Positions 24,103 through 32,733 are shown, counted from the first letter of the stretch. The stretch is 52,324 bases of DNA from Lachnospiraceae bacterium (GCA_017938145.1 JAGBCB010000035.1:1-52324), one strand, 5' to 3'. Made by a program: numbers and translations. The notes: generated by a model from the letters alone, not told the origin.

Positions 24103-24954
24103 ATGAAAGATAATAAAGATGTAATTGCAAGAATTCAGCAAATGGAACAGTATATGGACGAAGTTTCTGAGGCATGGAGAACCAAGCCGAATAAAATAAA
24201 AGATGATAGCGTTCTTTGCAAAAAAATAAGGATACTGACAGATTACATGGACAGCGGCCAGTGGCTTGCTGATTATGAAGCAGACGAACGCGGAGAACTG
24301 CCGAAAGACTTGAAACGAGGCGTATTGTCTCAGGACGGACTTTATAATCTGATATGTGAGATTGAGGAGTTGCAAAGGAAAACGATTACTTTCAAAGAAG
24401 TAGACAAATCCTGTTTTGAAATCTATGACAACATTCCAATGAAAGTGGATGTGCATTCTGAATACAAAATAAAACGAGTGGATAATGGTCTTGGCGGGCT
24501 TGCTTTTGAAGAAGTTCCGGTGGAGCCTTATATCAAGGATTTTGGAAAATATGACTGCGCTACCACCTACGAGGAGCGGTTTGATATTTCTACCTGGCGG
24601 TTTTATATGGCCTTTGATGGAGAACGGGCTATTGGTGCGGCGACGGTTGCTGGACCAACCAAGGGTATGAATATGCTGTACGGAAGAGAAGATGCCTGCG
24701 TGTTATGGGATATTCGTGTGGCTGATGGTTATAAGTATCAAGGAATCGGACAGACCTTGCTTGATATGGGAATTGCCGGAGCAAGGGAGTGTGGCTATCA
24801 ACAGATGATTATTGAATGTCAGAACAACAATGTGCCCGCCTGCAACTTTTATCATAAACAGGGTGCGGTACTTTGCAAGGTAGATATGCATGCGTACTAC
24901 ATGGAACCGGAAGTCCGGAACGAGGTACAGTTTGTATGGTATTTGGATATTTAA
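24103..24954 (+). CDS. GNAT family N-acetyltransferase with N-terminal extension
   Basis: Protein of 283 residues. The first 110 residues are helical and include a DUF4298-like segment (IQQMEQYMDEVSEAW, YMDSGQWLADYEADERGELPKDLKRGVLSQDGLYNLI), which is known as a short stand-alone family. The rest is a GNAT domain with the acetyl-CoA loop VADGYKYQGIGQTLLD and the ending NNVPACNFYHKQGAVL. It appears to be a natural fusion. AAAGGGAAAG precedes the start. The MATE gene follows after 16 nt. Confidence 0.82.
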   Translation: MKDNKDVIARIQQMEQYMDEVSEAWRTKPNKIKDDSVLCKKIRILTDYMDSGQWLADYEADERGELPKDLKRGVLSQDGLYNLICEIEELQRKTITFKEVDKSCFEIYDNIPMKVDVHSEYKIKRVDNGLGGLAFEEVPVEPYIKDFGKYDCATTYEERFDISTWRFYMAFDGERAIGAATVAGPTKGMNMLYGREDACVLWDIRVADGYKYQGIGQTLLDMGIAGARECGYQQMIIECQNNNVPACNFYHKQGAVLCKVDMHAYYMEPEVRNEVQFVWYLDI

Positions 24955-24970
24955 GAGAAGGAGCAACTTC

Positions 24971-26302
24971 ATGAACGACTTTTCTAAGGGTTCCGTTAAA
25001 AAAAGAATTATTGAACAGGCCATCCCGTTAACCCTGGCCCAGGTGGTGCAGATGCTTTATAACCTGGTGGACCGTATTTACATAGGCCATCTGCCGGACA
25101 TCGGGGAGCTGGCGTTAACCGGCGTGGGGATTACCTTTCCGATTACGGTGTTAATCATGGCATTCACCGGACTTTTCGGTATCGGTGCGGTGCCGCTCTT
25201 TTCCATTGCCAGAGGCAAAGGCGAAGAGAAGGAAGCGGAATATATTATGGGAAATGCCTTCAGCCTCCTGATGATTTCCGCAGTGATTTTAACGGTGGCG
25301 TGTTATGTCTTCCGCCGGCCGGTTATCTTTTTGTTTGGTGCCAGTGAAGCATCTTATGTGTATGCCAACGAATATTTAAAGATATCCCTGCTTGGTACGG
25401 CATTTTCCATGCTGGTAACCGGCATGAACGGATTCATCAATGCCCAGGGCTTTCCGAAGTTTGGTATGGTGACCACAATTCTTGGTGCGGTTATCAATAT
25501 TATTTTGGATCCTGTCTTTATTTTTGCCTTTGATATGGGTGTGGCCGGTGCAGCACTGGCTACAGTGCTTAGTCAGTTGGTAGCAGCAATTTGGGTGTTG
25601 AATTTTTTGACCGGAAAGAAGGCAATATTGCGGTTGCAAAGAAAATGTATGAAGCTTTCGGCAAAAAGAGTCACCTCGATTATGGGGCTTGGCGTTACCA
25701 ATTTTGTAATGCAGGGGTCCAACTGTCTGGTGCAGGTGGTGTGTAACAATTCCCTGCAGATTTACGGTGGCGACCTGTACGTGGGAATCATGACGATTCT
25801 CAATTCGGTAAGGGAGCTCGTTATGCTGCCGGTTATGGGTATCAGTATCGGTTCCCAGCCGGTGCTCGGTTTTAATTACGGTGCAGGAAAAAATGACCGT
25901 GTCAAAGAGGGAATCCGGTTTATGACCTTGATTGGCAGTGTGTATACGGTATTGGCGTGGCTGATTGTTCTTTTATTTCCAAAGCAGTTGATTCAGATTT
26001 TTTCCAACGATGAACAAACGATTATGGAAGGTGCAAGGGCACTTTATATTTATTTCTTTGGTTTTGTGTTTATGGCATTTCAGTTTGCGGGACAGTCTAC
26101 CTTCCAGGGGCTTGGCAAGAAAAAGCAGGCGGTGTTTTTTTCCATGCTCCGTAAAGTGGTTATTGTAACGCCGCTGACTCTGCTTCTTCCTGTACTTGGG
26201 TTTGGCGTGGATGGTGTCTTTCTGGCAGAACCGATATCCAATATTATCGGTGGTTTGGCGTGTTTTTTGACCATGTGGTTTACTTTGTATAAAAAGCTTT
26301 AA
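24971..26302 (+). CDS. MATE family multidrug/cation efflux transporter
   Basis: Integral membrane antiporter of 443 residues with about twelve helices, exporting drugs or cationic compounds in exchange for Na+ or H+. It starts MNDFSKGSVKKRIIEQAIPLTLAQVVQMLYNLVDRIYIGH, the standard N-terminal MatE block, and a second MatE block starts near residue 235 (GLGVTNFVMQGSNC). ATG 24971 has AGAAGGAGC upstream. It probably shares a transcript with the GNAT gene. Another MATE is at 30560. Confidence 0.9.
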   Translation: MNDFSKGSVKKRIIEQAIPLTLAQVVQMLYNLVDRIYIGHLPDIGELALTGVGITFPITVLIMAFTGLFGIGAVPLFSIARGKGEEKEAEYIMGNAFSLLMISAVILTVACYVFRRPVIFLFGASEASYVYANEYLKISLLGTAFSMLVTGMNGFINAQGFPKFGMVTTILGAVINIILDPVFIFAFDMGVAGAALATVLSQLVAAIWVLNFLTGKKAILRLQRKCMKLSAKRVTSIMGLGVTNFVMQGSNCLVQVVCNNSLQIYGGDLYVGIMTILNSVRELVMLPVMGISIGSQPVLGFNYGAGKNDRVKEGIRFMTLIGSVYTVLAWLIVLLFPKQLIQIFSNDEQTIMEGARALYIYFFGFVFMAFQFAGQSTFQGLGKKKQAVFFSMLRKVVIVTPLTLLLPVLGFGVDGVFLAEPISNIIGGLACFLTMWFTLYKKL

Positions 26303-26320
26303 AGTTTTCGGAAATTTTTG

Positions 26321-26349
26321 TTGGAAAACAACTTCATAAATGGTATAAT
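26321..26349 (+). promoter_or_regulatory. Promoter of the GGDEF gene
   Basis: TTGGAA (26321-26326), a 17-nt spacer and extended -10 TGG-TATAAT (TATAAT at 26344-26349). Confidence 0.65.
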
Positions 26350-26392
26350 TGTTCATAATACATGATTATTTTCTATGTGAGGAAGAATGCAT

Positions 26393-28126
26393 ATGATTAA
26401 TTCCAAAAAACACAAAATAATAATCAATAAAAAGCGCCTGGATGTAATTTCCGCAGATACGGACTTTTATGAATTTTTAGATGATACCAGATTCTATTAT
26501 TCCTTTGACCGGTTGGTTATGGAAGAAGACAGACAACGGTTTGTTCAAAATGTGGAGCAGGGCTGTCGGGAATGGTTTGTAGTTCATATTCTGGATGCCA
26601 ATAATCATCCGGTTCCGTGTTATGTCAGCCTGCAGGAAATATCTGCTTCTGATAATATGGAAGTTGTTTTACTGGATATAGAAAAGCTTCGGGAATCGGA
26701 GTCACTGTTAGATAAGCGTTGCCGTGTGAACGAGGCAATTCACGGATTATACGGAGATGATGCATTTGTATATTATCCGGACAGAGATGAAGTAGAAATC
26801 ATTACCGGTACCGGAGCCCATATGTCCTGCATGCGTATGTCATTGGAACAATTGCAGAAAAACTTAGAACTTTTGACGGAAGACGGTAATTCTGTAAATG
26901 AGTTCATCACCGGATTGCGCAACGGTAGCCGGTATTTGTTTATCAAAGTGGACGGCAGCCTGCACAATATAAACAGTGGCAACGGTCACAGCATTATTAA
27001 GTGTGCCGGCATTTACGAGAATGGTGTTTATAACATGTCAGTTGGTTATATCCATGAATACATGGAACGCACCTATAACGACACCAGAAAAATTGAAATA
27101 GATTCGCTTACCGGACTTCTTGCCAAGGCGGAAATTACCAATATGGTAATCCGTACGGTAGATTTGGAAAAGAGACAGAATGTTACTCTTGCTATTGTGG
27201 ATATCGACCACTTTAAGAAGGTAAATGATGAATTTGGTCATATGACAGGTGATAACATCATCCGCCAGGTGGCAGCAATTCTTGCCGATGAGGTTGGTGA
27301 CAATGGTCTTGTGGGCCGTATCGGTGGCGATGAATTTATGATTCTGTTTTACGATGCTTTTGATATGGAAGCGGCCCGTCCGAGACTGCGCAGTATCAAA
27401 AATACGGTATGCGGTGTGTTCCCTCCGGATGTTCCGGGTCAGCCTACGGTAACCTTATCCATTGGTTGTGCGGCATTTCCGAAGGATGCGTCCAATTATG
27501 AGGAATTGTTTACGCTGGCAGATTTTGCTTTGTACCGTGCAAAAGAAAAAGGCCGGAACAGATATATTATTTACAGCAGGGAATTACACGGAGATATTAC
27601 TGCAGTTAAAAACGCAACCATTTCCAAAACCAGAATTAATAACCGTGGCGATATGAGCAAAGCGGATATCCTCTGTGTAATTATGGATAAGGTAGTCTGC
27701 CGGGAGGATTATCCGGTAGAGCGTCTGTTAGATGACTATTTGGAAAACTTTGAAATACCTCGTATTACGGTGTATGATGCAGAAGCCGGTAAGGTGCTTC
27801 ATATGGCCGGACAAAAGGTTCCGTCTAAAGAAGTAATTGCTGAAACAGAAAATTATATTCTCAAGGAATACTGGCAGTCTTTGTTTCAGGGAACAGAAGT
27901 AGTAATTAACGATGTTTCTTCCATTGCGCCGGTAAACGATGAAGTATATCAGCTGCTGATAAAGCAGGGAATGACAGCCTGCTTACAGGTTCCGTTTAAA
28001 GACCGCAAGGGCCATAAGTGTATTGTCAGTTTTGAGGCGGTAAACAAGCGGTATGTATGGAATACAGAACGGTTGCATTATTACCGTCTGATGGCAAAGG
28101 TATTGGCAGAATATATTTTAGTGTAA
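26393..28126 (+). CDS. Diguanylate cyclase (GGDEF domain) with PAS-like and GAF-like parts
   Basis: Signalling protein of 577 residues that probably makes cyclic di-GMP. There is no membrane segment. The first 100 residues are PAS-like, a second sensor-like region covers about 105-225, and the GGDEF domain is about 235-395, with the intact active site RIGGDEF at 311-315. No RxxD inhibitory site is visible just before it. The C-terminal 170 residues resemble a GAF domain (CLQVPFKDRKGHKCIVSFEA). ATG 26393 is preferred over ATG 26387 because GAGGA is only 3 nt from the latter. Confidence 0.88.
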   Translation: MINSKKHKIIINKKRLDVISADTDFYEFLDDTRFYYSFDRLVMEEDRQRFVQNVEQGCREWFVVHILDANNHPVPCYVSLQEISASDNMEVVLLDIEKLRESESLLDKRCRVNEAIHGLYGDDAFVYYPDRDEVEIITGTGAHMSCMRMSLEQLQKNLELLTEDGNSVNEFITGLRNGSRYLFIKVDGSLHNINSGNGHSIIKCAGIYENGVYNMSVGYIHEYMERTYNDTRKIEIDSLTGLLAKAEITNMVIRTVDLEKRQNVTLAIVDIDHFKKVNDEFGHMTGDNIIRQVAAILADEVGDNGLVGRIGGDEFMILFYDAFDMEAARPRLRSIKNTVCGVFPPDVPGQPTVTLSIGCAAFPKDASNYEELFTLADFALYRAKEKGRNRYIIYSRELHGDITAVKNATISKTRINNRGDMSKADILCVIMDKVVCREDYPVERLLDDYLENFEIPRITVYDAEAGKVLHMAGQKVPSKEVIAETENYILKEYWQSLFQGTEVVINDVSSIAPVNDEVYQLLIKQGMTACLQVPFKDRKGHKCIVSFEAVNKRYVWNTERLHYYRLMAKVLAEYILV

Positions 28127-28133
28127 AAAATAT

Positions 28134-28162
28134 TTGACAAATGGGAATTTAAGTGATAAACT
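28134..28162 (+). promoter_or_regulatory. Promoter of the aspS leader transcript
   Basis: TTGACA (28134-28139), a 17-nt spacer and TAAACT (28157-28162) with TGA before the -10. The layout matches that of the argS promoter at 8804. Confidence 0.65.
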
Positions 28163-28193
28163 CGGTTTCAAATTAAGAAACGAGGCTGCTATC

Positions 28194-28250
28194 ATGAAAA
28201 ATCTTCAGTTTGTAAACTTGCACAGGGACGACGATAGACAGCGCATGTAG
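28194..28250 (+). CDS. Aspartate-containing leader peptide of aspS
   Basis: An 18-codon ORF starting MKNLQFVNLHR and continuing DDDRQRM, with an ACGAGG ribosome site at 28180-28184. Three consecutive Asp codons (GAC GAC GAT, 28227-28235) occur just before the first attenuator stem. Its N-terminus resembles that of the argS leader (M-x-N-L, then V-N and L). The stop codon is within the first hairpin arm. It lies directly upstream of aspartyl-tRNA synthetase and is probably a sensor of charged tRNA-Asp. Three Arg codons are also present, so Asp specificity is inferred from context. Confidence 0.72.
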   Translation: MKNLQFVNLHRDDDRQRM

Positions 28251-28357
28251 CTTTGGAATAATATCCACAGGTACATGCGCTATTTGTGTTGTACCTGTGT
28301 GGCATAGGAAGTTTAGGACCACACCGGGAATAAGGAAACGGGTGTGGTCTTTCTTTA
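28241..28357 (+). promoter_or_regulatory. aspS transcription attenuator (mutually exclusive hairpins)
   Basis: Segment 0, GCGCATGTA (28241-28249, including most of the leader stop codon), pairs perfectly with TACATGCGC (28272-28280). Segment 1, CACAGGTAC (28266-28274), pairs perfectly with segment 2, GTACCTGTG (28291-28299), and shares bases with the first stem, so the two exclude each other. Segment 2 (GTGTGG, 28297-28302) can also pair with segment 3 (CCACAC, 28319-28324). Segment 3 (GGACCACACC) pairs with segment 4 (GGTGTGGTC, 28341-28349), the terminator, followed by TTTCTTT. The logic is the same as upstream of argS. Confidence 0.72.
28315..28357 (+). terminator. Attenuator terminator upstream of aspS
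   Basis: GACCACACC (28317-28325) pairs with GGTGTGGTC (28341-28349), a strong 9-bp stem with a 15-nt loop, followed by TTTCTTTA. It ends about 95 nt before the aspS start. Confidence 0.75.
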
Positions 28358-28449
28358 TGTGTTTTTGTTCAGGGCCCGGGCAAAGGCACAATCATATCCT
28401 GTTTCTTTATCATATAAAATTTAAGTTAAGAAACATGGAGGAAAATAAT

Positions 28450-29784
28450 ATGAAGTATATCAGTGAAGAAAACAAAAACAATCTGTTACAGGTTGTGGAA
28501 GCAGAGCAGTTACAGCTGTACATTGGCAGTAAAGTGCAGTTACACGGCATGGTTTACAAAATCCGTAAAATGAGTGACTTTGCATTTGTACTCATCCGTA
28601 CCAAGCAGGCAGTGGTACAGTGTGTGTACAGCAGTGAGTTCAGTGAATTCCCGTTGGAACTTTTGCAGGAAGAAAGTGCAGTACGCATTACGGCGAATGT
28701 AGTTGCCGAAGAACGCTCCAAAGTGGGATATGAGCTTCAGCTGCTTGCCGTAGAAGTATTATCCCGGCCGGAAGAACTGTCTCCGATTGTAATTAATAAC
28801 AAGAGGGTGGACACTTCCCTGGAAAATTTACTAAATTATCGTCCGATTACATTGCGAAATGAAAAGGAACGTGCTATTTTTAAAATACAGGAAGGCATTT
28901 GCCGGGCAATTAGGGAATTTATGTACCGGGAGCGGTTTACGGAAATCCATTCTCCGAAAATTGTATCGGAAGGAGCCGAAGGCGGTGCCAATATTTTTAA
29001 GCTTGACTATTTTGGAAAGCAGGCGTATCTTGCCCAGAGTCCTCAGTTTTACAAGCAGATGATGGTGGGTGTGTTTGAGCGTGTGTTTGAAATAGCACCG
29101 GTATTCCGGGCAGAAAAGCACGACACGGCAAGACATTTAAATGAGTACACCGGCGTTGACTTCGAAATGGGATTTATCGAAAGCTTTGAAGAAATTATGC
29201 AGATGGAAACCGCAATGCTGAAGTATATCATGGCATTTTTACAGGAACAATACGGACAGGAACTGTCCCTTCTTAAGGTGCAGCTGCCGGAAATAAAGGA
29301 AATTCCTGCAATAAAGTTTTCGGAAGCTAAGGAAATGGTAGCAAAGGCTTATCACCGGGAGTTTAAAGAAAGCCACGACTTTGAGCCGGAGGAAGAAAAG
29401 CTGCTGTGTGAGCTTGTCAAGAAGCAGACCGGTAGTGAATTCGTATTTGTAACCCATTATCCGAGTGCAAAGCGTCCGTTCTATGCCATGGACAGCAAAG
29501 AAAATCCGGAAGAGACTTTAAGCTTTGACCTGTTGTTCCGTGGCTTGGAAATTACCACGGGCGGACAGCGTATCCACAATTACCGGGAGCAGGTGGCTAA
29601 GATGGAAGCCCGGGGTATGAATCCGGCTGCTTTTGAAAGCTACCTGATGATGCATAAAGCCGGTATGCCGCCTCATGGTGGGCTGGGTATCGGATTGGAG
29701 CGTTTAACCGCAAAGCTTTTGAACCAGGAGAATGTACGTCTTTCCTCGCTATTCCCAAGAGACATTAACCGGATAACACCGTAG
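28450..29784 (+). CDS. aspS: Aspartyl-tRNA synthetase, archaeal type (AspS2)
   Basis: Class II synthetase of 444 residues, shorter than bacterial AspRS because the GAD insertion domain is absent. The OB-fold anticodon domain is about 20-110. Motif 2 is FRAEKHDTARHLNEYTGVDFEMGF and motif 3 is HGGLGIGLERL. Archaeal-type AspRS occurs in some Clostridia, where it can be non-discriminating and also make Asp-tRNA-Asn for the GatCAB amidotransferase; that cannot be decided here. AsnRS is a related alternative, but the EKHDTARH form is AspRS-like. ATG 28450 follows ATGGAGG; no similarity supports an earlier start. It is preceded by its own leader attenuator. Confidence 0.88.
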   Translation: MKYISEENKNNLLQVVEAEQLQLYIGSKVQLHGMVYKIRKMSDFAFVLIRTKQAVVQCVYSSEFSEFPLELLQEESAVRITANVVAEERSKVGYELQLLAVEVLSRPEELSPIVINNKRVDTSLENLLNYRPITLRNEKERAIFKIQEGICRAIREFMYRERFTEIHSPKIVSEGAEGGANIFKLDYFGKQAYLAQSPQFYKQMMVGVFERVFEIAPVFRAEKHDTARHLNEYTGVDFEMGFIESFEEIMQMETAMLKYIMAFLQEQYGQELSLLKVQLPEIKEIPAIKFSEAKEMVAKAYHREFKESHDFEPEEEKLLCELVKKQTGSEFVFVTHYPSAKRPFYAMDSKENPEETLSFDLLFRGLEITTGGQRIHNYREQVAKMEARGMNPAAFESYLMMHKAGMPPHGGLGIGLERLTAKLLNQENVRLSSLFPRDINRITP

Positions 29785-29802
29785 AAAGGAAAATAAATTA
29801 TT

Positions 29803-30531
29803 ATGACAGAGCAGTTTTCGCGAATAGAAGCCCTGATTGGCGGCGACGCCATGGAAATCTTACAAAATGCCAAAGTGGCAGTGTTCGGTGTCGGCGGCGT
29901 AGGCGGCTATGCCGTAGAGGCACTGGCAAGAAGCGGCGTCGGCAAGTTTGATTTAATTGATAATGATACTGTTTCTGTATCCAATTTAAACCGCCAGATT
30001 ATTGCCACGGTGGATACCATCGGCAAACCAAAGGTGGAAGTGATGCGGGACCGTATTCTTTCCATTAACCCGAAGGCAGAGGTTACCGTACGACAGGAGT
30101 TTTTTCTTCCGGAAAAGAAGGAAGAATATAATTTTTCAGAATATGCCTATGTGGTGGATGCAGTGGATACGGTAACGGCGAAAATTGCTATCATTCAGTT
30201 TTCCAAGGAAGCGGGTGTTCCTGTTATCAGCAGCATGGGCACCGGAAACAAATTGAATCCGATGGAACTGGAGGTTACGGACATTTCCAAAACCTCGGTG
30301 TGTCCGCTTGCCAAGGTCATGAGAAAAGAATTAAAGGACCGGGGAATTAAGGGCGTGAAGGTTATTTATTCCAAGGAGCAGCCGATTGTGCCGAAGGTGG
30401 CATTGGAGGAAGTAGACCCGGTGGCAAAGCGCCGGGGAACTCCTGGCAGTACCGCTTTTGTGCCGTCGGTGGCAGGACTCATTATTGCTTCGGAAGTAAT
30501 TAAGGATTTGACAAAAGAAGTTAGAGCATAA
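29803..30531 (+). CDS. tcdA: tRNA threonylcarbamoyladenosine dehydratase (TcdA/CsdL, ThiF family)
   Basis: E1-like enzyme of 242 residues that uses ATP to turn t6A at position 37 of ANN-decoding tRNAs into cyclic t6A. The nucleotide-binding loop is VFGVGGVGGYAVEALARSGVG, followed by the DNDTVSVSNLNRQI motif of the ThiF/MoeB/HesA superfamily. The SVCPLAKVMRKELKDRGI segment and the RRGTPGSTAFVPS ending are typical of TcdA rather than MoeB. It lies 18 nt after aspS, so both tRNA-related genes are probably under the same attenuator. Confidence 0.9.
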   Translation: MTEQFSRIEALIGGDAMEILQNAKVAVFGVGGVGGYAVEALARSGVGKFDLIDNDTVSVSNLNRQIIATVDTIGKPKVEVMRDRILSINPKAEVTVRQEFFLPEKKEEYNFSEYAYVVDAVDTVTAKIAIIQFSKEAGVPVISSMGTGNKLNPMELEVTDISKTSVCPLAKVMRKELKDRGIKGVKVIYSKEQPIVPKVALEEVDPVAKRRGTPGSTAFVPSVAGLIIASEVIKDLTKEVRA

Positions 30532-30559
30532 ATCGCAAGGAGAGACATAAGAAAGTATC

Positions 30560-31900
30560 ATGAAAGACCTGACAAAAGGACCATTATTTAAAACCTTAGT
30601 ATTGTTTGCCATACCAATTTTCTTCGGTAATCTGTTCCAGTTGTTTTATTCCCTGGCAGATACCCGTATTGTGGGCACCTATCTGGGAGAAGAAGCGTTG
30701 GCAGCTGTTGGCGGAACCAGCGTACTTTCTAATTTGTTGATTGGTTTTATGAACGGCATGACGCTGGGATTTGCAGTGCCGATGGCGAGATTCTACGGCG
30801 GTAGAAAGATGGAGAAATTGAAAAAAGCTTTTGCTCTTGCGGTGGGCATGGGGCTTTTGCTTTGTGTGGTTTTAGTGACACTGTGCCTGCTTTGCATGGA
30901 CAGCCTGATGGCATTTATGCAGATAGAGCCTCATTTGCTGGCTGATGCAAAAAGCTATTGTACGGTACTCATTTGCGGACTGTTTTTTACCTTTGCCTAC
31001 AACTTAGGTGCTGCAACCCTGCGGGCGCTCGGAAATTCTGTAACACCGCTTGTTTTACTTATTTGTTCCAGCTTTTTAAATGTAGTGATGGACATTTACT
31101 TTATCAACAGCCTGCATCTTGGAGTATTTGGTGCAGGACTTGCTACAGTTATCGCTCAGGGAATTTCAGCAATACTTTGTATTGGCTATATGCTAAAGAA
31201 ATACGACATCCTACATTTTGCAATCAAAGATATGAAACCGGATGGTTCATTGATGAAGGAGCTTCTGGCGGCAGGTTGTTCTATGGCATTTATGAGCTCT
31301 CTGGTGCAGTTTGGTACCGTAATGCTGCAGACTGCCATCAACGGTCTCGGACAAAATATTATTGTAGCACATACCGCAGCAAGAAAAGTCACGGAAATTT
31401 TTATGATGGCCTTCAGTATTACCGGAGCAGCCATGTGTACCTTTACCGGACAAAATCTTGGTGCGGGAAAATATGACCGTATCCGCAGAGGTTTATTTGG
31501 AGCACTCATCTTTCTGGCCTGCTGGGTGCTGATGGTTATTCTGCTTGCAAATACGGTAGCAGAACATCTGATACATATGATTACCGGAAGTGACAACACA
31601 GAAGTGCTGAAAACCGGAGCTGCCTATTTGAAATTTGATACTATATTTTATATGGTGGCAGCCTGCGTGACTCTCTTTAGAAATGTACTGCAGGGCCTCG
31701 GCAACCACATTACCCCGATTGTGTCCAGCTTTGTGGAACTTGTGGGCAAGGTGGTGTTCGCCAAGCTCATGGTGCCACGCCTTGGCTACTGGGGGGTTAT
31801 ACTTGCAGAACCTGTGGTGTGGATACTGATGGTAATACCGCTGGTGGTGATGTTACTTAGAAGCCCATATTTAAAGAAAAACAAACTTGCTAATCCGTAA
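30560..31900 (+). CDS. MATE family efflux transporter
   Basis: Membrane antiporter of 446 residues with about twelve helices. It starts MKDLTKGPLFKTLVLFAIPIFFGNLFQLFYSLADTRIVG, the MatE entry block, and a second block begins near residue 235 (LLAAGCSMAFMSSLVQFG). The FLYNL-type residues and the NLGAAKYDRIRRG segment fit the DinF/NorM-like group. AAGGAGAGA precedes ATG 30560, 28 nt after tcdA. It converges on the minus-strand SDR gene across a shared terminator. Confidence 0.9.
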   Translation: MKDLTKGPLFKTLVLFAIPIFFGNLFQLFYSLADTRIVGTYLGEEALAAVGGTSVLSNLLIGFMNGMTLGFAVPMARFYGGRKMEKLKKAFALAVGMGLLLCVVLVTLCLLCMDSLMAFMQIEPHLLADAKSYCTVLICGLFFTFAYNLGAATLRALGNSVTPLVLLICSSFLNVVMDIYFINSLHLGVFGAGLATVIAQGISAILCIGYMLKKYDILHFAIKDMKPDGSLMKELLAAGCSMAFMSSLVQFGTVMLQTAINGLGQNIIVAHTAARKVTEIFMMAFSITGAAMCTFTGQNLGAGKYDRIRRGLFGALIFLACWVLMVILLANTVAEHLIHMITGSDNTEVLKTGAAYLKFDTIFYMVAACVTLFRNVLQGLGNHITPIVSSFVELVGKVVFAKLMVPRLGYWGVILAEPVVWILMVIPLVVMLLRSPYLKKNKLANP

Positions 31901-31903
31901 TAA

Positions 31904-31967
31904 AAAACACATATCTCTGCGCGAACCGTTAGCGATAGCGGGTTCGAAGGAGATATGTGTTTTGTTT
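31904..31967. terminator. Bidirectional terminator between MATE and SDR genes
   Basis: AAAACACATATCTC-type arm (31904-31917) pairs with GAGATATGTGTTT (31950-31962). An inner stem CGAACC/GGTTCG lies in the loop. A-runs on the left and T-runs on the right allow termination from both sides. Confidence 0.8.
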
Positions 31968-32699
31968 TTAAAGATACCCGCCGTCCAGATGAATTATCTG
32001 GCCGGTCAGGTATGCATTTCCTTTTGCAATCTGGAGCGCGAAGTCTGCAACTTCCTCCGGTGCGCCAAAGCGTCCGATTGGAATCTCTACCGCCATGGCT
32101 TCCAGTTCTTCATCGGAGAAGCAGTGGTTCATTTCGGTGTCGATGATTCCGCAGGCAATGGCGTTTACGGTAATGCCGCTTGGCGCCAGTTCCTTGGCAA
32201 GCGCTTTGGTGAAGGCATCCATGCCGCCTTTGGAAGCGGAGTAGGCAACCTCGCAGGAAGCACCGCAGGTGCCCCACATGGAGGAAATATTGATGATACG
32301 GCCGCTCTTTTTTTGCAGCATCATCGGAATTGCTTTGGAACAGCAGTAAAATACAGAGGAAAGGTTGGTGTCCATTACCATTTTCCAGTCGGAAGGAGTC
32401 ATGTCGGTAAGAAGACCGATGTAAGAAATGCCGGCGTTATTGACAAGTACATCTAACGTGCCGAATTCTTTTTCGATGGAGCGGAACATCAGCTCTACAA
32501 AGGAAGGGCTGCCTACATCACCCACAAAAGATTTACAGCGCACGCCCAGGGATAAAATCTGTTTTTCCAGACCGGCGAGAGCCTCGGCGCTCTTTAAGCA
32601 GTTGATAATGACATCATAGCCGTTTTTGGCAAAGGTCAGGGCGATGGCCCGGCCGATTCCCCGGGAGGCACCGGTAACAAGCACAACTTTTCGTTCCAT
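31968..32699 (-). CDS. SDR family oxidoreductase (FabG/YmfI-like)
   Basis: Short-chain dehydrogenase of 243 residues. The cofactor motif is TGASRGIGRAIA near residues 10-21, NNAG follows at about 87, and the catalytic set is Ser in NISSMWGTCGASCEVAYSASKGG with Y-x-x-x-K. The SSMWGTCGASCEVAYSASKGG form resembles Bacillus YmfI/EfpI, which reduces the 5-aminopentanone on elongation factor P; 3-oxoacyl-ACP reductase is the alternative. The ribosome site AAAGGAG is far (28 nt) from the ATG, but a hairpin between them shortens the effective distance to about 10 nt. It is probably the last gene of the sigma-factor operon. Confidence 0.85.
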   Translation of the reverse strand: MERKVVLVTGASRGIGRAIALTFAKNGYDVIINCLKSAEALAGLEKQILSLGVRCKSFVGDVGSPSFVELMFRSIEKEFGTLDVLVNNAGISYIGLLTDMTPSDWKMVMDTNLSSVFYCCSKAIPMMLQKKSGRIINISSMWGTCGASCEVAYSASKGGMDAFTKALAKELAPSGITVNAIACGIIDTEMNHCFSDEELEAMAVEIPIGRFGAPEEVADFALQIAKGNAYLTGQIIHLDGGYL

Positions 32700-32708
32700 A
32701 AATATTGT

Positions 32709-32733
32709 GGCAGCAGAAATTGCTGCGCTCCTT
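32709..32733 (-). promoter_or_regulatory. Ribosome site with spacer hairpin before the SDR gene
   Basis: On the minus strand AAAGGAG (32733-32727) is followed by GCAGCA-ATTTC-TGCTGC (32725-32709) and then 9 nt to the ATG. Folding of the 6-bp hairpin would bring the site to about 10 nt from the start; no other ribosome site or in-frame upstream start exists. Confidence 0.5.

Noticed and set aside
31887-32456. 189-codon + strand ORF opposite the SDR gene
   Set aside because: It is the antisense of a certain SDR gene, includes the bidirectional terminator and has no ribosome site.
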